A DNA stretch of 59,971 bases from Pseudomonas fluorescens (GCF_000968015.1 NZ_LACH01000052.1:1-59971); one strand, 5' to 3'. Positions 1-11,712 are shown, counted from the first letter of the stretch. Program-made: numbers and translations. The notes: a model not told the origin generated them from the sequence alone.

Positions 1-117
1 CAGGCTTCGCCAGCGGCTACAGGTCCCGTAACGACAGGGGTAGCGGAGTTTTTATTTCGGACATAATATTGGTCTGGATTACAGCCATAATATCCACTCC
101 AGCCCGAGGACATGCCC
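1..117. other. Intergenic edge, no gene seen
   Basis: I see no coding region and no clear terminator in this short stretch. GAGGA at 106-110 is the probable ribosome binding site of the next gene and decides its start, because it leaves 7 bases before the ATG at 118 but only 1 base before the ATG at 112. Confidence 0.5.
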
Positions 118-657
118 ATGCAAAGCCCGAACCGCGAAGCCACGCTCGCCCAATGGATCGCCCAGGAACAAGCCATGCGCGATCGCCTCGCCGGCCCGGG
201 CAGTCTGTCCATGGCAGAGGTCAGCGCCCTGTCACCCGCCGAGTTTTTCGAAGGCATCGGCAACGGTGAACTGCCCTCGCCACCCATCGGCACGCTAATG
301 GACTTCATCCCGATCGAATGGTCCGCCGGAATGTTCATCTTTCAGGGCACGCCGGATTCGCGGCATTACAACCCGCTGGGCAGCGTGCATGGCGGCTATG
401 CCGCGACGTTGCTGGATTCGTGCATGGGCTGTGCGATTCATACGCAGCTGAAAAAGGGCCAGGGTTACACGACGCTGGATTTGCGAATCAGCTATGTTCG
501 TGCGCTGAACGGTGCCAGCGGACCGGTGCGGGCCGAGGGCAAGATTGTTCATCTGGGGCGCTCGACGGCGTTGGCCGAGGGGCGGATTTATGACGTGGAT
601 GGGCGGTTGTATGCGACGGGGTCGACCACCTGCATGATTCTTGAGAATCGGGGATAA
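118..657 (+). CDS. PaaI-family hotdog thioesterase
   Basis: This is a 179-residue protein of the PaaI/YbgC hotdog-fold acyl-CoA thioesterase family. The region around NPLGSVHGGYAATLLDS (about residues 85-101) is the typical HGG motif that forms the active-site helix, and the strand after it (TTLDLRISYVRAL) is the usual hotdog beta strand. The N-terminal 60 residues are longer than in minimal PaaI proteins, as in many Pseudomonas homologues. It probably hydrolyses an aromatic or medium-chain acyl-CoA in the cytoplasm, but the substrate cannot be read. I chose the ATG at 118 over 112 because of Shine-Dalgarno spacing. It stands alone and is followed by a REP pair. Confidence 0.8.
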   Translation: MQSPNREATLAQWIAQEQAMRDRLAGPGSLSMAEVSALSPAEFFEGIGNGELPSPPIGTLMDFIPIEWSAGMFIFQGTPDSRHYNPLGSVHGGYAATLLDSCMGCAIHTQLKKGQGYTTLDLRISYVRALNGASGPVRAEGKIVHLGRSTALAEGRIYDVDGRLYATGSTTCMILENRG

Positions 658-676
658 AGTCTGAAACCGAGTCGCG

Positions 677-758
677 GCCTTCGCGAGCAGGCTCGCTCCT
701 ACAGGGGATCTGTGGTGTATGCAAATCCAATGTGGGAGCGAGCCTGCTCGCGAAGGCG
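677..758. repeat. REP pair, family A
   Basis: Two inverted copies of a REP unit (core GGGAGCGAGCCTGCTCGC) face each other around a short spacer between the thioesterase gene and dkgB. Transcribed, they would form a long hairpin. The same family recurs throughout the window. Confidence 0.85.
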
Positions 759-898
759 CCAGATCAAACACCACAGAGACTTCTGCCGACCCGATTCATG
801 ACTTGCGGTAAACATTGCTTTGCCGATCCAGCGGTTTTTCTCATGGGTACAGCCGGGGATACTCCTGCCCATTCCCACTGCAACCCCTGGAGTCATTG

Positions 899-1702
899 AT
901 GTCTATTCCCGCATTCGGCCTTGGTACGTTTCGCTTGCAAGGCCAGGTGGTCATCGATTCGGTGAGCACTGGCCTGGAACTGGGCTATCGAGTCATCGAT
1001 ACCGCGCAAATCTACGAGAACGAAGCCGAGGTCGGCGAAGCCATTGCCGCCAGCGGCATTGCACGTGACGAGTTGTTCATCACCAGCAAGATCTGGGTCG
1101 CCAACTTCGCCGGGGATCGCCTGATCGACAGCCTCAAGGAAAGCCTGCAAAAGCTGCAAACCGACTACCTGGACCTGACCCTTATCCATTGGCCGTCCCC
1201 GGAAGATCAGGTGCCGGTCGAGGAATTCATGGGCGCCCTGCTCCAAGCCAAACAACTGGGCCTGACCCGGCAGATCGGTGTGTCCAACTTCACCGTCGAC
1301 CTGATGAAACAGGCGATCGACGCGGTCGGTGCCGAGCACATCTCGACCAACCAGATTGAACTGCATCCCTACCTGCAAAACCGCAAGGTCGTCGAATTCG
1401 CGCAGAGCCAGGGCATCCAGATCACCTCGTACATGACCCTCGCGTATGGCGAAGTGATGAAAGACCCGGTGATCCAGCAGATCGCCGATCGCCTTCAAGC
1501 GACACCGGCACACGTCACCCTGGCCTGGGCCATGCAACTGGGTTATGCCGTGATCCCTTCATCGACCAAACGCGCCAACCTCGCCAGCAACCTGAAAGCT
1601 TGCGCCATGACCTTGAGCAACGCCGACATGGCGCTGATCGCGGGTCTGGATCGTGGCCATCGACTGACCAGCCCCAAAGGCATCGCGCCCCACTGGGATT
1701 AA
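899..1702 (+). CDS. dkgB: Aldo/keto reductase, DkgB-type
   Basis: The 267-residue product has the length and layout of DkgB (2,5-diketo-D-gluconate reductase B), an NADPH-dependent aldo/keto reductase that also reduces small aldehydes such as methylglyoxal. The start at 899 gives MSIPAFGLGTFRLQ, the usual beginning of this family. The catalytic tetrad is visible: Asp and Tyr in DTAQIYENE (about residues 40-48), Lys in FITSKIW and His in LIHWPSP. The C-terminal half carries the cofactor segment with IPSSTKRANLASNL. It overlaps the 3' end of the convergent histidine kinase gene by four bases, so the two genes end tail to tail. The real substrate cannot be deduced from sequence. Confidence 0.88.
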   Translation: MSIPAFGLGTFRLQGQVVIDSVSTGLELGYRVIDTAQIYENEAEVGEAIAASGIARDELFITSKIWVANFAGDRLIDSLKESLQKLQTDYLDLTLIHWPSPEDQVPVEEFMGALLQAKQLGLTRQIGVSNFTVDLMKQAIDAVGAEHISTNQIELHPYLQNRKVVEFAQSQGIQITSYMTLAYGEVMKDPVIQQIADRLQATPAHVTLAWAMQLGYAVIPSSTKRANLASNLKACAMTLSNADMALIAGLDRGHRLTSPKGIAPHWD

Positions 1703-4700
1703 GCGTCAGCCTCCTTGAGGCTCCGGTCCAGGCGAGCCATGGCGTGCTGCAATTGATCGACGGCCTCGTCGATCAACGTCGCGCGCCCTTCGGCGCAGGC
1801 ACGTTCGAGATGTTCGCAGCACTCGATCAAACGTTTTGCACGAACCATCCGCGCACCACCTTTGATGCGGTGCGCCAGGTCTTGCAGCCGGTGACGATTG
1901 CCACTGACGTGCGCTGCAAGCAGATCATCGCGATCGTAGAGGTTGGTTACGGCCAGTTCGCGCAACAACTGATTGATCAGCGTCCGGTCTTCACCGACGT
2001 AGAGCTCCAGGCCGGTCAAGTCGATCTCGGACGTTGCTTGCTCTTCAACCGGCGCTGGCGGCTCATTCACAAATCGGGACGCCAGCCAGGCACTCAAATC
2101 TGCCAGCCGGATCGGTTTGAACAGACAGTCGTCCATGCCCGCTTCAAGGCAACGGATCTTTTCCTCCGGCTGCGCATTGGCGCTAAACCCAAGAATCAGC
2201 GTGGGTGGCAAGCCATTAGCGCGCTCTTCATCGCGTATCGCACCCGCCAATTCATAACCATTGACCACCGGCATGTTGCAATCGGTGATGACCAAATCGA
2301 GCTCATGCTCGCGCCACTTCACAAGACCACGCTCGCCATCCTCAGCCTCCAGCACCTGATGCCCCAGGTAGCTCAGCTGCCGTGAAAGCAACAATCGATT
2401 GGCCGGGTAATCGTCGACCACCAGAATCGTCAGCAATCGAGTGGCCACCTGCAATCCGCTATCGGCCCGCTCGCTGCTGGCCAACGGTTGCAACGCAATC
2501 AGATCAAAGCTGATGTCGACCTGCGTACCCACTCCGAGGACGCTGTCGAGCTGCAATCGGCCGCCCATCATTTCACACAGAGTACGGCTGATCACCAGTC
2601 CCAGACCGGAGCCATTTTGGCCTGACTGCCGGCTGTTACCGGCCTGCACGAACGGGCTGAACAGTCGTTGCTGATCGGCCACACTGACACCGATGCCGCT
2701 GTCCTCGATACGCACACTGACGGCCAGATGCCCCGACACACCGGGCTCTACTCGCAGCGTCAGACTCACTTCACCTTCACGGGTGAACTTGATCGCATTG
2801 CTCAGCAGATTGGACAGCACCTGCTTGAAGCGCGTGGGGTCGACTAACACGTCACGATCGCTGTATTCGGCCAATTCGACCCGCCACTGCAAGTTCTTCT
2901 GCCGGGCCAGGCCTTCGAAAACCCGGCACACCGACTCCACCAGCGTACGTAGATTGGCCCGCTCAGGGGTCAGCGACAAATGTCCGGACTCGATGCGGGC
3001 GATGTCCAGGATGTCGCCGATCAACGCCAGCAATTGCTGCGCGGCATTGGAGGCCACTTCGATGGCGGAGCGATCAGTGAAGCCCTCTTCCGCTCGCTTC
3101 TGCGCCAGTTCGAGCATGCCGATCAGGGCATTCATCGGTGTGCGGATTTCATGACTCATGGTCGCCAGAAAGGTGGTTTTGGCACGGTTGGAATCGTCAG
3201 CGGCGTTCTTGGCATCCTGCAATTGCCCGAGCAGTTGTTGGCGTTGAGTTATCTGCCGACGCTGCCAGGCGATCCAGGCCAGTGCGAGCAACAGCAAGGC
3301 ACCCGCAGCGGCAAACGCCTGGAGAATGCCTTGACGATGACGCAGCCAGTAGCTGTCATCGACCACCACATCATTGCTCCAGCGGGCTAACAGCTCATCC
3401 ATCTCCCGGGGCGAAATGCTCAGCAGTGCCTTGTTCAGAATCGAGTGCAACTCCAGCGCACCACGGCTGGTGGCCAGAGCGATACGCGCCGGCTCATCAC
3501 CCACGGTGCTGCTGATCCGCAGACGCTCGCGGTATTGCCGAGTGATCAGATACCGAGCCACGATCAATGAACTGACGGCCCCGTCGGCCTGGCCCTTGAT
3601 CACCCATTCCATACCCTGCGCCGGACTCTGCACTTCGACCAGACGTACAGTTGGCGCCCGTGCGCGGATGAACCCGAGCAACGGATGACCACGATAAATC
3701 GCCAGGCGTTTACCGGCCATGTCATCCAGGGTCCTGGGACTTCCCGGGGTAGTCGCACTGACCAGTACAAACGGATTGTTCAAATAGGCCCGAGTGAAAC
3801 GCAGATCGACTTCGCGTTCGATACCGGGCGTGACCACAGGTAACAGGTCGATCTTGCCGTCCTTGAGTTGTTGGATCTGCTGATCGAGGGAGTTACCCCG
3901 CTGCACCTTGAAGGTCAAGCCGCTGCGCTGGCTGATCAGCGTCAGCAATTGCGCGGTCAACCCGCTGAGTTGTCCCTGTGCATCGTAAAAAGTCAGCGGT
4001 GCAAAGCTCTCGACGGCCCCCACTTCCACCGTCGGATGTTGATCCAGCCAACGTTGTTCGCTGGCGCTCAAACGTACTCGCTCTTGACCCGCCATGTTGG
4101 CCCTTCCGGCACTCCAGCGCTGCTCGATGGCCGTGCGCTGATCCATGGAAATCGCCGCCAGAGTCTTATCGACAATGCTCTTCAGGCGAGGGTTGTCCCG
4201 GCTGAAGGCAAAGCCGAACGGATTGGCGTCCAGACCGGAAGGCCCCACCAGGCGTACGTTACTGAGGTAGTTGTTATTGATGAGGTAATTGGCGCTGATG
4301 AAGTCCCCGAGGTACACATCATCCTGCCCGAACGCCACCGCCCCGATCGCGTCGAGTGCCGAGGGGTAGCGTTGCAGGTTCGCATCGGGATAGAAGGCTT
4401 CGACAGTCTGCGCCTGCAGGTAGTCATCGACCATGGCGATGCGTTTGCCCGCGAGATCGACGGGCATCCAGTCGTCCAGGCGGGTCACCAGCATCGGCTG
4501 ATCTTCGGCATAGGCACTGGATCGGATCAGCTCGGGGTCAGCCGCCTCGAAGTTGTTGGATGTGCCGAGCAGGTCCAGTTCATCGCGCTTGAGCGCATCC
4601 ATGGCCGCCTCGCGCGTGCGATAACGAAGCACGTCGATTTTCACGTGCAGCAGTTGCCCCAACAGTGCGGCATAGTCTGCGGTGATGCCTTCTAGCTCAT

Positions 4701-4935
4701 CAACGTTGCGCGTGATCTCGAACGGCGGGTAATCCGGCCCCGACACCCCGAGGCGCAGGACTCGTTTGTCACGCAACCACTGCCAGTCTTTTTCATCCAG
4801 CTGGACCTGATAACCCTCCACCGCGGAATGCCCCAGCATATGCAAAAGCTTTGGCTCATCGGCCGCCGTCGCCGGTGCTCCCAGTCCACAGAACAGCAAC
4901 AGAGCCCACAAACAATCGCGCATGACCGGGCTCAC
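1699..4935 (-). CDS. BvgS-like hybrid sensor histidine kinase
   Basis: This 1078-residue protein is an unorthodox inner-membrane sensor kinase. In order it has a signal peptide (1-24), two periplasmic solute-binding (SBP_bac_3/VFT) domains (about 50-275 and 290-520), one transmembrane helix (about 540-560), a HisKA domain with the phospho-His in MSHEIRTP (about 595), an HATPase domain (NLLSNAIKFT, GSGLGLVIS), a receiver with acceptor Asp in VITDCNMP (about 883) and a C-terminal HPt domain with His in LAHRIKGG (about 1022). This is the BvgS/EvgS architecture without an obvious PAS domain. The LuxR-type regulator gene directly upstream (one base from its start) is the likely partner. The ligand is unknown; VFT domains suggest amino acids or other small molecules, or pH. 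Confidence 0.9.
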   Translation of the reverse strand: MSPVMRDCLWALLLFCGLGAPATAADEPKLLHMLGHSAVEGYQVQLDEKDWQWLRDKRVLRLGVSGPDYPPFEITRNVDELEGITADYAALLGQLLHVKIDVLRYRTREAAMDALKRDELDLLGTSNNFEAADPELIRSSAYAEDQPMLVTRLDDWMPVDLAGKRIAMVDDYLQAQTVEAFYPDANLQRYPSALDAIGAVAFGQDDVYLGDFISANYLINNNYLSNVRLVGPSGLDANPFGFAFSRDNPRLKSIVDKTLAAISMDQRTAIEQRWSAGRANMAGQERVRLSASEQRWLDQHPTVEVGAVESFAPLTFYDAQGQLSGLTAQLLTLISQRSGLTFKVQRGNSLDQQIQQLKDGKIDLLPVVTPGIEREVDLRFTRAYLNNPFVLVSATTPGSPRTLDDMAGKRLAIYRGHPLLGFIRARAPTVRLVEVQSPAQGMEWVIKGQADGAVSSLIVARYLITRQYRERLRISSTVGDEPARIALATSRGALELHSILNKALLSISPREMDELLARWSNDVVVDDSYWLRHRQGILQAFAAAGALLLLALAWIAWQRRQITQRQQLLGQLQDAKNAADDSNRAKTTFLATMSHEIRTPMNALIGMLELAQKRAEEGFTDRSAIEVASNAAQQLLALIGDILDIARIESGHLSLTPERANLRTLVESVCRVFEGLARQKNLQWRVELAEYSDRDVLVDPTRFKQVLSNLLSNAIKFTREGEVSLTLRVEPGVSGHLAVSVRIEDSGIGVSVADQQRLFSPFVQAGNSRQSGQNGSGLGLVISRTLCEMMGGRLQLDSVLGVGTQVDISFDLIALQPLASSERADSGLQVATRLLTILVVDDYPANRLLLSRQLSYLGHQVLEAEDGERGLVKWREHELDLVITDCNMPVVNGYELAGAIRDEERANGLPPTLILGFSANAQPEEKIRCLEAGMDDCLFKPIRLADLSAWLASRFVNEPPAPVEEQATSEIDLTGLELYVGEDRTLINQLLRELAVTNLYDRDDLLAAHVSGNRHRLQDLAHRIKGGARMVRAKRLIECCEHLERACAEGRATLIDEAVDQLQHAMARLDRSLKEADA

Positions 4936-5562
4936 TCAGATCAGATGATTACGCTTGGCAAAATCCCTCAGGTACACCGCCGACTCCACGTTGAGTTTTC
5001 CAACCAGACGGGTCTTGTAGGTGCTGACGGTCTTGTGACTCAAGTGCATGATTTCAGCGATCGCCTTGTTACTGATGCCCCGGGCCAGATGCTGAAAGAT
5101 CGTCAGTTCCCGGTCGGAGAGTTTATCGATCATCTGTTTTTCACTCAGTTGAATCGAGTTCAGCGACACCGACGCCGAGGGTAGCTGGGCGAAATAGGTG
5201 TAGCCGGCCATCACGGCGTGAACGGCTCTGTGCAAGTGCTGCAAGTCATTGGTCTTGGCGATATAGCCTGCGGCCCCGGCGTGCATGCAACGATCCTGAT
5301 AAAACATGGGTTCCTGGGACGTGAAGACCAGCACTCGGCAGGGCACCCCACTGGTCTTGATCCGCGCCAGTACATCCAACCCGTCGAGCGAGGGCATCAC
5401 CAGATCCAGTACCACCAGATCAGGCTTGTGTTCGCGGATCTTCGGCAAGACCTCATTACCACACGCCGCTTCGTGTATCTGCTTGAAACCCTCCTGCACC
5501 AGTACGATTTTGACTGCGGCGCGAACCACCGGATGATCGTCCACAATCAGCACTGACTTCAT
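4936..5562 (-). CDS. NarL/FixJ-type response regulator (BvgA-like)
   Basis: The 208-residue product has an N-terminal receiver (VDDHPVV acidic pair, acceptor Asp in VVLDLVMP near residue 53, then VFTS and a Lys in AKTND) and a C-terminal LuxR helix-turn-helix (KLSDRELTIFQHLARGISN through LSHKTVSTYKTRL). It is the expected cytoplasmic partner of the downstream hybrid kinase, receiving phosphate from its HPt domain. I chose the ATG at 5562, preceded by GGGAG seven bases upstream, over a longer open frame reaching 5610 whose extra residues look non-homologous. It precedes the kinase gene with no gap, so the two form an operon. Targets are unknown. Confidence 0.9.
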   Translation of the reverse strand: MKSVLIVDDHPVVRAAVKIVLVQEGFKQIHEAACGNEVLPKIREHKPDLVVLDLVMPSLDGLDVLARIKTSGVPCRVLVFTSQEPMFYQDRCMHAGAAGYIAKTNDLQHLHRAVHAVMAGYTYFAQLPSASVSLNSIQLSEKQMIDKLSDRELTIFQHLARGISNKAIAEIMHLSHKTVSTYKTRLVGKLNVESAVYLRDFAKRNHLI

Positions 5563-5672
5563 GGCAACTCCCTGTGCAACAACAACGACGATTGAGCAAT
5601 CAATGCCCACGAGCCCGGCCCGGTTGAACGCATCGGCTGCGCAAAGACTTTTGCATGGAAAACCGGGCGCAA

Positions 5673-6086
5673 CTACCTGACAGAAATGACAGTGCCGACG
5701 AACGGTAGACGAGGGTCGATGATTGCCATCAGCCGCTGAATGGACGCCAGATCAGGCAGCATGGCGTGGCTCACCTCAACCCTCTGTTGAACGCAGGCAG
5801 GAATGGGCGGCAGTTGCGCTTGCTGACCGTCATAGATCAAGGCGTGATGAACCTGTCGGTTATCAAGGAAAAAATCGAACAGGTTCAACGCCCCGCTCGC
5901 CAGCGAGGCATTGACGACCACCAGATCAAATGGCTCGCAACCGTATTCGATCAGGGTCAACAACTCTTCAAGGCTGTGCACCGGCGCTATCCGGTAGTAG
6001 TCGAGTTGATTGAACAGTCGCTCGACCTTCATACGGTGAAAATGCAACTCGTCGGCGATCAGGATACGTAAGGCTTTGTTCGACAA
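5673..6086 (-). CDS. Degenerate receiver-domain protein
   Basis: This 137-residue protein has the outline of a stand-alone CheY-like receiver: an N-terminal ILIADE strand with acidic residues, then a strand FDLVVVNASLASG where the phospho-acceptor Asp should be, and later LIYDG. The acceptor position is Asn, and the conserved Thr/Ser and Lys are not evident, so conventional phosphorylation is unlikely. The reading frame opens with a TTG at 6086, preceded by a GGGGG stretch; no ATG fits better near the start of the fold. It lies upstream of the BvgA-like regulator in the same direction, suggesting an accessory role in that signalling pair, perhaps as a phosphorylation-independent adaptor (inference). 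Confidence 0.6.
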   Translation of the reverse strand: MSNKALRILIADELHFHRMKVERLFNQLDYYRIAPVHSLEELLTLIEYGCEPFDLVVVNASLASGALNLFDFFLDNRQVHHALIYDGQQAQLPPIPACVQQRVEVSHAMLPDLASIQRLMAIIDPRLPFVGTVISVR

Positions 6087-6236
6087 CGTGGGCCCCCAGG
6101 AGAGTGTCAGATTCGTGAGGGCGCAAGGCTACGGAAGACCCGTCGAGCTTTCTGTAGGACTTTTCCTAAAAACCGCGCCCAACTTCCGGTGACCTGGGAA
6201 GTTAAAGTCAAAACAACGTCCGAACACGGTACTTCT

Positions 6237-6340
6237 GTAGGAGCTGCCGCAGGCTGCGATCTTTTGATCTGGCTTCTCGACAATGTGCGCTAGAAGATCA
6301 AAATCGAAATCAAAAGATCGCAGCCTGCGGCAGCTCCTAC
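6237..6340. repeat. REP pair, family B
   Basis: A long near-perfect inverted repeat whose arms begin GTAGGAGCTGCCGCAGGCTG and run on through CGATCTTTTGAT. It sits just downstream of mgtA and upstream of the degenerate receiver gene. This is a second REP family, distinct from the GAGCGAGC type. The rest of 6087-6351 shows nothing else I can support. Confidence 0.85.
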
Positions 6341-6351
6341 GTTTGGCAGCA

Positions 6352-9054
<2,703 letters not shown>

Positions 9055-9455
9055 GGCAGTTCCCCCAGGGTCAGCCGGGAAACCGTCGAGCAGGCGTGTC
9101 GATACGCCGCGATGACGACACAAAGTCGAACATCACGCACGGTTCAGCGTCGATGAGAGGGACGTCGGGACACGGACCAGGACTGGCCGCGATCGGGATG
9201 CCGCTGCTCGCTTTTCGGCGAGACAACGGCACAAAAAGTGGCGCGTTATCTTGCCGGGAAGGTGCCGGTTATCGAAACCGGCCGACTACTGTCACTCGAA
9301 CAAGTACCCACTGTGGGTCTCCACTATTGATTGAAAACGCGCGAAGCTTACGCCCCGATTTCTGGAGAGTAAACGAAGCGAAGGCGCGTGACGGGGGAAT
9401 CGCGGGGTTCTTCAGGAAGGGTTCAGGATTCAAGATTTGTGGCGCTAATAAGGGC
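9055..9455 (-). promoter_or_regulatory. Long mgtA leader with hairpins
   Basis: About 400 bases upstream of mgtA hold no convincing gene. Read toward mgtA, they contain compact inverted repeats: ACCCA-CTG-TGGGT at 9306-9318, GCCGGTT-ATCGA-AACCGGC at 9264-9282, and a less regular GC-rich fold nearer the start codon. mgtA genes in enterobacteria have regulated leaders, so this may be an untranslated regulatory leader. I do not recognise a known riboswitch consensus in it. Confidence 0.4.
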
Positions 9456-9552
9456 CCCATCGCGAGCAAGCTCGCTCCCACATTGGTCTCTGTCTTACAC
9501 AAAATCTGTGTTCACTGAAGATCCACTGTGGGAGCGAGCTTGCTCGCGATGA
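9456..9552. repeat. REP pair, family A
   Basis: Inverted copies of the GGGAGCGAGCTTGCTCGC unit between the mgtA leader and the 3' end of pvdA. The hairpin could protect or terminate the pvdA transcript, which ends 24 bases away. Confidence 0.85.
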
Positions 9553-9575
9553 CGGCTTTGCAGGCGCCGAAAATC

Positions 9576-10913
9576 TCAGCTGGCAGTCGCCAACAGTAAA
9601 TCCATCACCGACCGACCCTGCCCACGTGCCTTGCCATGGTCATACAGCGAACCGGCAATCTCATCAGCGCGAATCGGCAGGATCGACAGCAAGGTGTCGC
9701 TCAAGCCATGGCTGGCCTGGCAGAAGCCCTGCATATAGATGCCAGCCTTGCAGCGCTCGTCAGAGATCAGTTTGTAATTACGGTCTACCTCGAAGTCACC
9801 CAGGTACTGCTCCAGCGGCGCCAGCAGTTTGCGGTGCATCTGGCGCTCGTAACCGGTGGCCAACACCACGGCGTCGTAATGACGGACCGTGACTTCGCCG
9901 GTGGCGTTGTTGCGCACGGCCAACTCGATGCCGCGCTCGGTGGCGGTGGCTTTTTCAATAGTGGTCAGGGTGCGGAACGCATGGCGCGCGATGCCCGAGA
10001 CTTTCTGGCGATAGAAGATGCCGTAGATGCGTTCGATCAGGTCGATGTCCACCACCGAATAGTTGGTGTTGTGGTACTCGTTGACCAGACGCTCGCGCTC
10101 GCTGCTCGCCTGCTGGAACACCAGATCAGTGAACTCCGGCGAGAACACTTCGTTGACGAACGGGCTGTCGTCCGCCGGCTTCAGGGCCGAGCCACGCAGG
10201 ATCATGTCCACCTGCACCGACGGGAAGCTGTCGTTCAAATCGATGAACGCTTCCGCCGCGCTCTGCCCGCCGCCGATGATCGCGATGCTCATTGGCTGGT
10301 TGTTCACGCACGGCTGCTTGGCCATCTGCGCCAGGTACTGGGAGTGGTGGAACACCCGGCTGTCACCCTTGAGCGCCTTGAACGCTTCGGGAATGCGCGG
10401 TGTTCCGCCGGCACTGACCACCACCGAACGGGCGGTGCGAACGTGCTGCTGACCGTGGGTATCGCGCGAGATCACCCGCAGCGCTTCGACCTGCTGGTTG
10501 TGCAGCACCGGCTCGATGGTCAGCACTTCTTCGCCGTAGCGGCTCTGCGCTTCGAATTGCCCGGCGACCCAGCGCAGGTAATCGTTGTACTCCATGCGGC
10601 ACGGATAAAAGGTGCCCAGGTTGATGAAGTCCACCAGACGGCCGTGGTGCTTGAGGTAGTTGACGAAGGAGTACGGGCTGGTCGGGTTGCGCAGGGTCAC
10701 CAGGTCCTTGAGGAAGGAAATCTGCAACTCGCTCTGGGTCACCAGGGTGTTGCCGTGCCAGCGGTAATCGGCCTGCTTGTCGAGAAACAGAACATCCAGT
10801 TCGCCCTGACTCGACCCGCGCTCTTGCAGAGCGATGGCCAGCGCCAGGTTCGAAGGGCCGAAACCGACGCCGATCAGGTCGTGAACGATGGGCGATGCAA
10901 TTGCCTGTGTCAT
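9576..10913 (-). CDS. pvdA: L-ornithine N5-monooxygenase PvdA
   Basis: The 445-residue flavoprotein hydroxylates the side-chain amine of L-ornithine with NADPH and O2, giving N5-hydroxyornithine, the hydroxamate precursor of pyoverdine. Visible elements are the FAD-binding GVGFGPSNLALAI near residues 16-28, the NADPH-binding IGGGQSAAEAF near 214-224 and a C-terminal ATGYE motif typical of N-hydroxylating monooxygenases. Length matches PvdA (about 443). An exact iron-starvation box lies 98 bases upstream of the start, so PvdS is the likely activator. It is read in the same direction as fpvI, but has its own promoter beginning right after the fpvI stop codon. The two hydroxyornithine-like modules of the NRPSs are the users of its product. 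Confidence 0.97.
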   Translation of the reverse strand: MTQAIASPIVHDLIGVGFGPSNLALAIALQERGSSQGELDVLFLDKQADYRWHGNTLVTQSELQISFLKDLVTLRNPTSPYSFVNYLKHHGRLVDFINLGTFYPCRMEYNDYLRWVAGQFEAQSRYGEEVLTIEPVLHNQQVEALRVISRDTHGQQHVRTARSVVVSAGGTPRIPEAFKALKGDSRVFHHSQYLAQMAKQPCVNNQPMSIAIIGGGQSAAEAFIDLNDSFPSVQVDMILRGSALKPADDSPFVNEVFSPEFTDLVFQQASSERERLVNEYHNTNYSVVDIDLIERIYGIFYRQKVSGIARHAFRTLTTIEKATATERGIELAVRNNATGEVTVRHYDAVVLATGYERQMHRKLLAPLEQYLGDFEVDRNYKLISDERCKAGIYMQGFCQASHGLSDTLLSILPIRADEIAGSLYDHGKARGQGRSVMDLLLATAS

Positions 10914-11010
10914 TTCCAGTGTCCTCTGGATGAACCCCTCAACCGCGGGGAGTAAGCCTAAGTGACCTGACCGGCCTTTTGCAGGACAGCAGATCGTCTG
11001 TTGAGTAGGA

Positions 11011-11034
11011 ACGAGGACAATGAAAAAAAATTTA
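11011..11034 (-). promoter_or_regulatory. Iron-starvation (PvdS) box of pvdA
   Basis: On the minus strand this reads TAAAT, 16 bases, CGT: an exact match to the PvdS-dependent promoter consensus. It lies 98 bases before the pvdA start and 12 bases after the fpvI stop codon. Confidence 0.9.
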
Positions 11035-11045
11035 AAGCGAAGAGA

Positions 11046-11528
11046 TCAATGGGCGTCCCACTGCCGCATTCGCACGCGGCAATGTTTCATGGCGTTGACG
11101 ATGTGCTTCTCCACCAGCGCGCGGGAAATACCGAGGTGTTCGGCAATCTCCGGGTGCGACAGGCCTTCGATCTTGCGCAGCAGGAAACTCTCGCGGCACA
11201 GCCGTGGCAATTCCGCCAATGCGCGCTGGAGCATCTCCAGGCGTTGACCATGATCGAGGCTGTGATGGGGGGATGGGGTGAAGTAGCGCTCTTCGTTGTC
11301 GAGCACTTCCAGCGATTCGACCTGACGCAGGGCATTGCGCCGATGGTCGTCGATCACCAGGTTGAGCGCGGTGCGATACAGGAACGCCCGAGGCTGTTCG
11401 ATCGGCGTGTCGCTGGAGCGCTCCAATACCCGCAGATAAGCGTCATGCACCACATCTTCGGCCACCTGACGGTTGCCCAGCCTGGCGTTCAAAAAACACA
11501 CCAGCTCGCGATAGTAGTTTTCCAACAT
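11046..11528 (-). CDS. fpvI: ECF iron-starvation sigma factor FpvI
   Basis: The 160-residue product is a FecI-type ECF sigma factor. Region 2 covers YYRELVCFLNARLGNRQ through the -10 recognition segment AFLYRTALNLVIDDHRR. Region 4 covers ELPRLCRESFLLRKIEGL and the HTH HPEIAEHLGISRALVEKHI. Length and position next to pvdA match FpvI (about 159 residues) rather than PvdS (about 187). FpvI directs transcription of the receptor gene fpvA when ferripyoverdine binds FpvA, through the anti-sigma FpvR. Here no fpvR is found beside it, unlike P. aeruginosa. GGGAG precedes the ATG at 11528, and a Fur-box-like site lies about 100 bases upstream, so iron repression is expected. Confidence 0.9.
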   Translation of the reverse strand: MLENYYRELVCFLNARLGNRQVAEDVVHDAYLRVLERSSDTPIEQPRAFLYRTALNLVIDDHRRNALRQVESLEVLDNEERYFTPSPHHSLDHGQRLEMLQRALAELPRLCRESFLLRKIEGLSHPEIAEHLGISRALVEKHIVNAMKHCRVRMRQWDAH

Positions 11529-11625
11529 GACTCCCGGCCGCAGGGGTGCGGTTTCTGTCCTTGAGCCAGACCGGTGACCGCCGAAATAGGCAGTGGCACG
11601 ATAGTGGCAGTTTGAGGTGCGTAAT

Positions 11626-11640
11626 TTATAGTAATTCTCA
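11626..11640 (-). promoter_or_regulatory. Fur-box-like site before fpvI
   Basis: On the minus strand TGAGAATTACTATAA matches the 7-1-7 Fur consensus (TGATAAT-N-ATTATCA) at 11 of 14 positions, in an AT-rich promoter region about 100 bases upstream of fpvI. The remainder of 11529-11985, apart from this site, the REP pair and the pvdR promoter, shows no gene. Confidence 0.65.
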
Positions 11641-11712
11641 TATAGATTTAAAGTATTGCTTCACCTTGCCCGAAAAATAGTCCTGCTCTAGCACCTGTAC
11701 ACCCCTCCACCC

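Noticed and set aside
9456..9552. The repeated inverted units as a CRISPR array or transposon ends
   Set aside because: The units are dispersed singly or in inverted pairs, not regularly spaced direct repeats, and no cas or transposase gene is present.
11046..11528. Identification of the sigma factor as PvdS
   Set aside because: It is about 27 residues shorter than PvdS, its sequence and its position next to pvdA fit FpvI, and it has a Fur-like site upstream.
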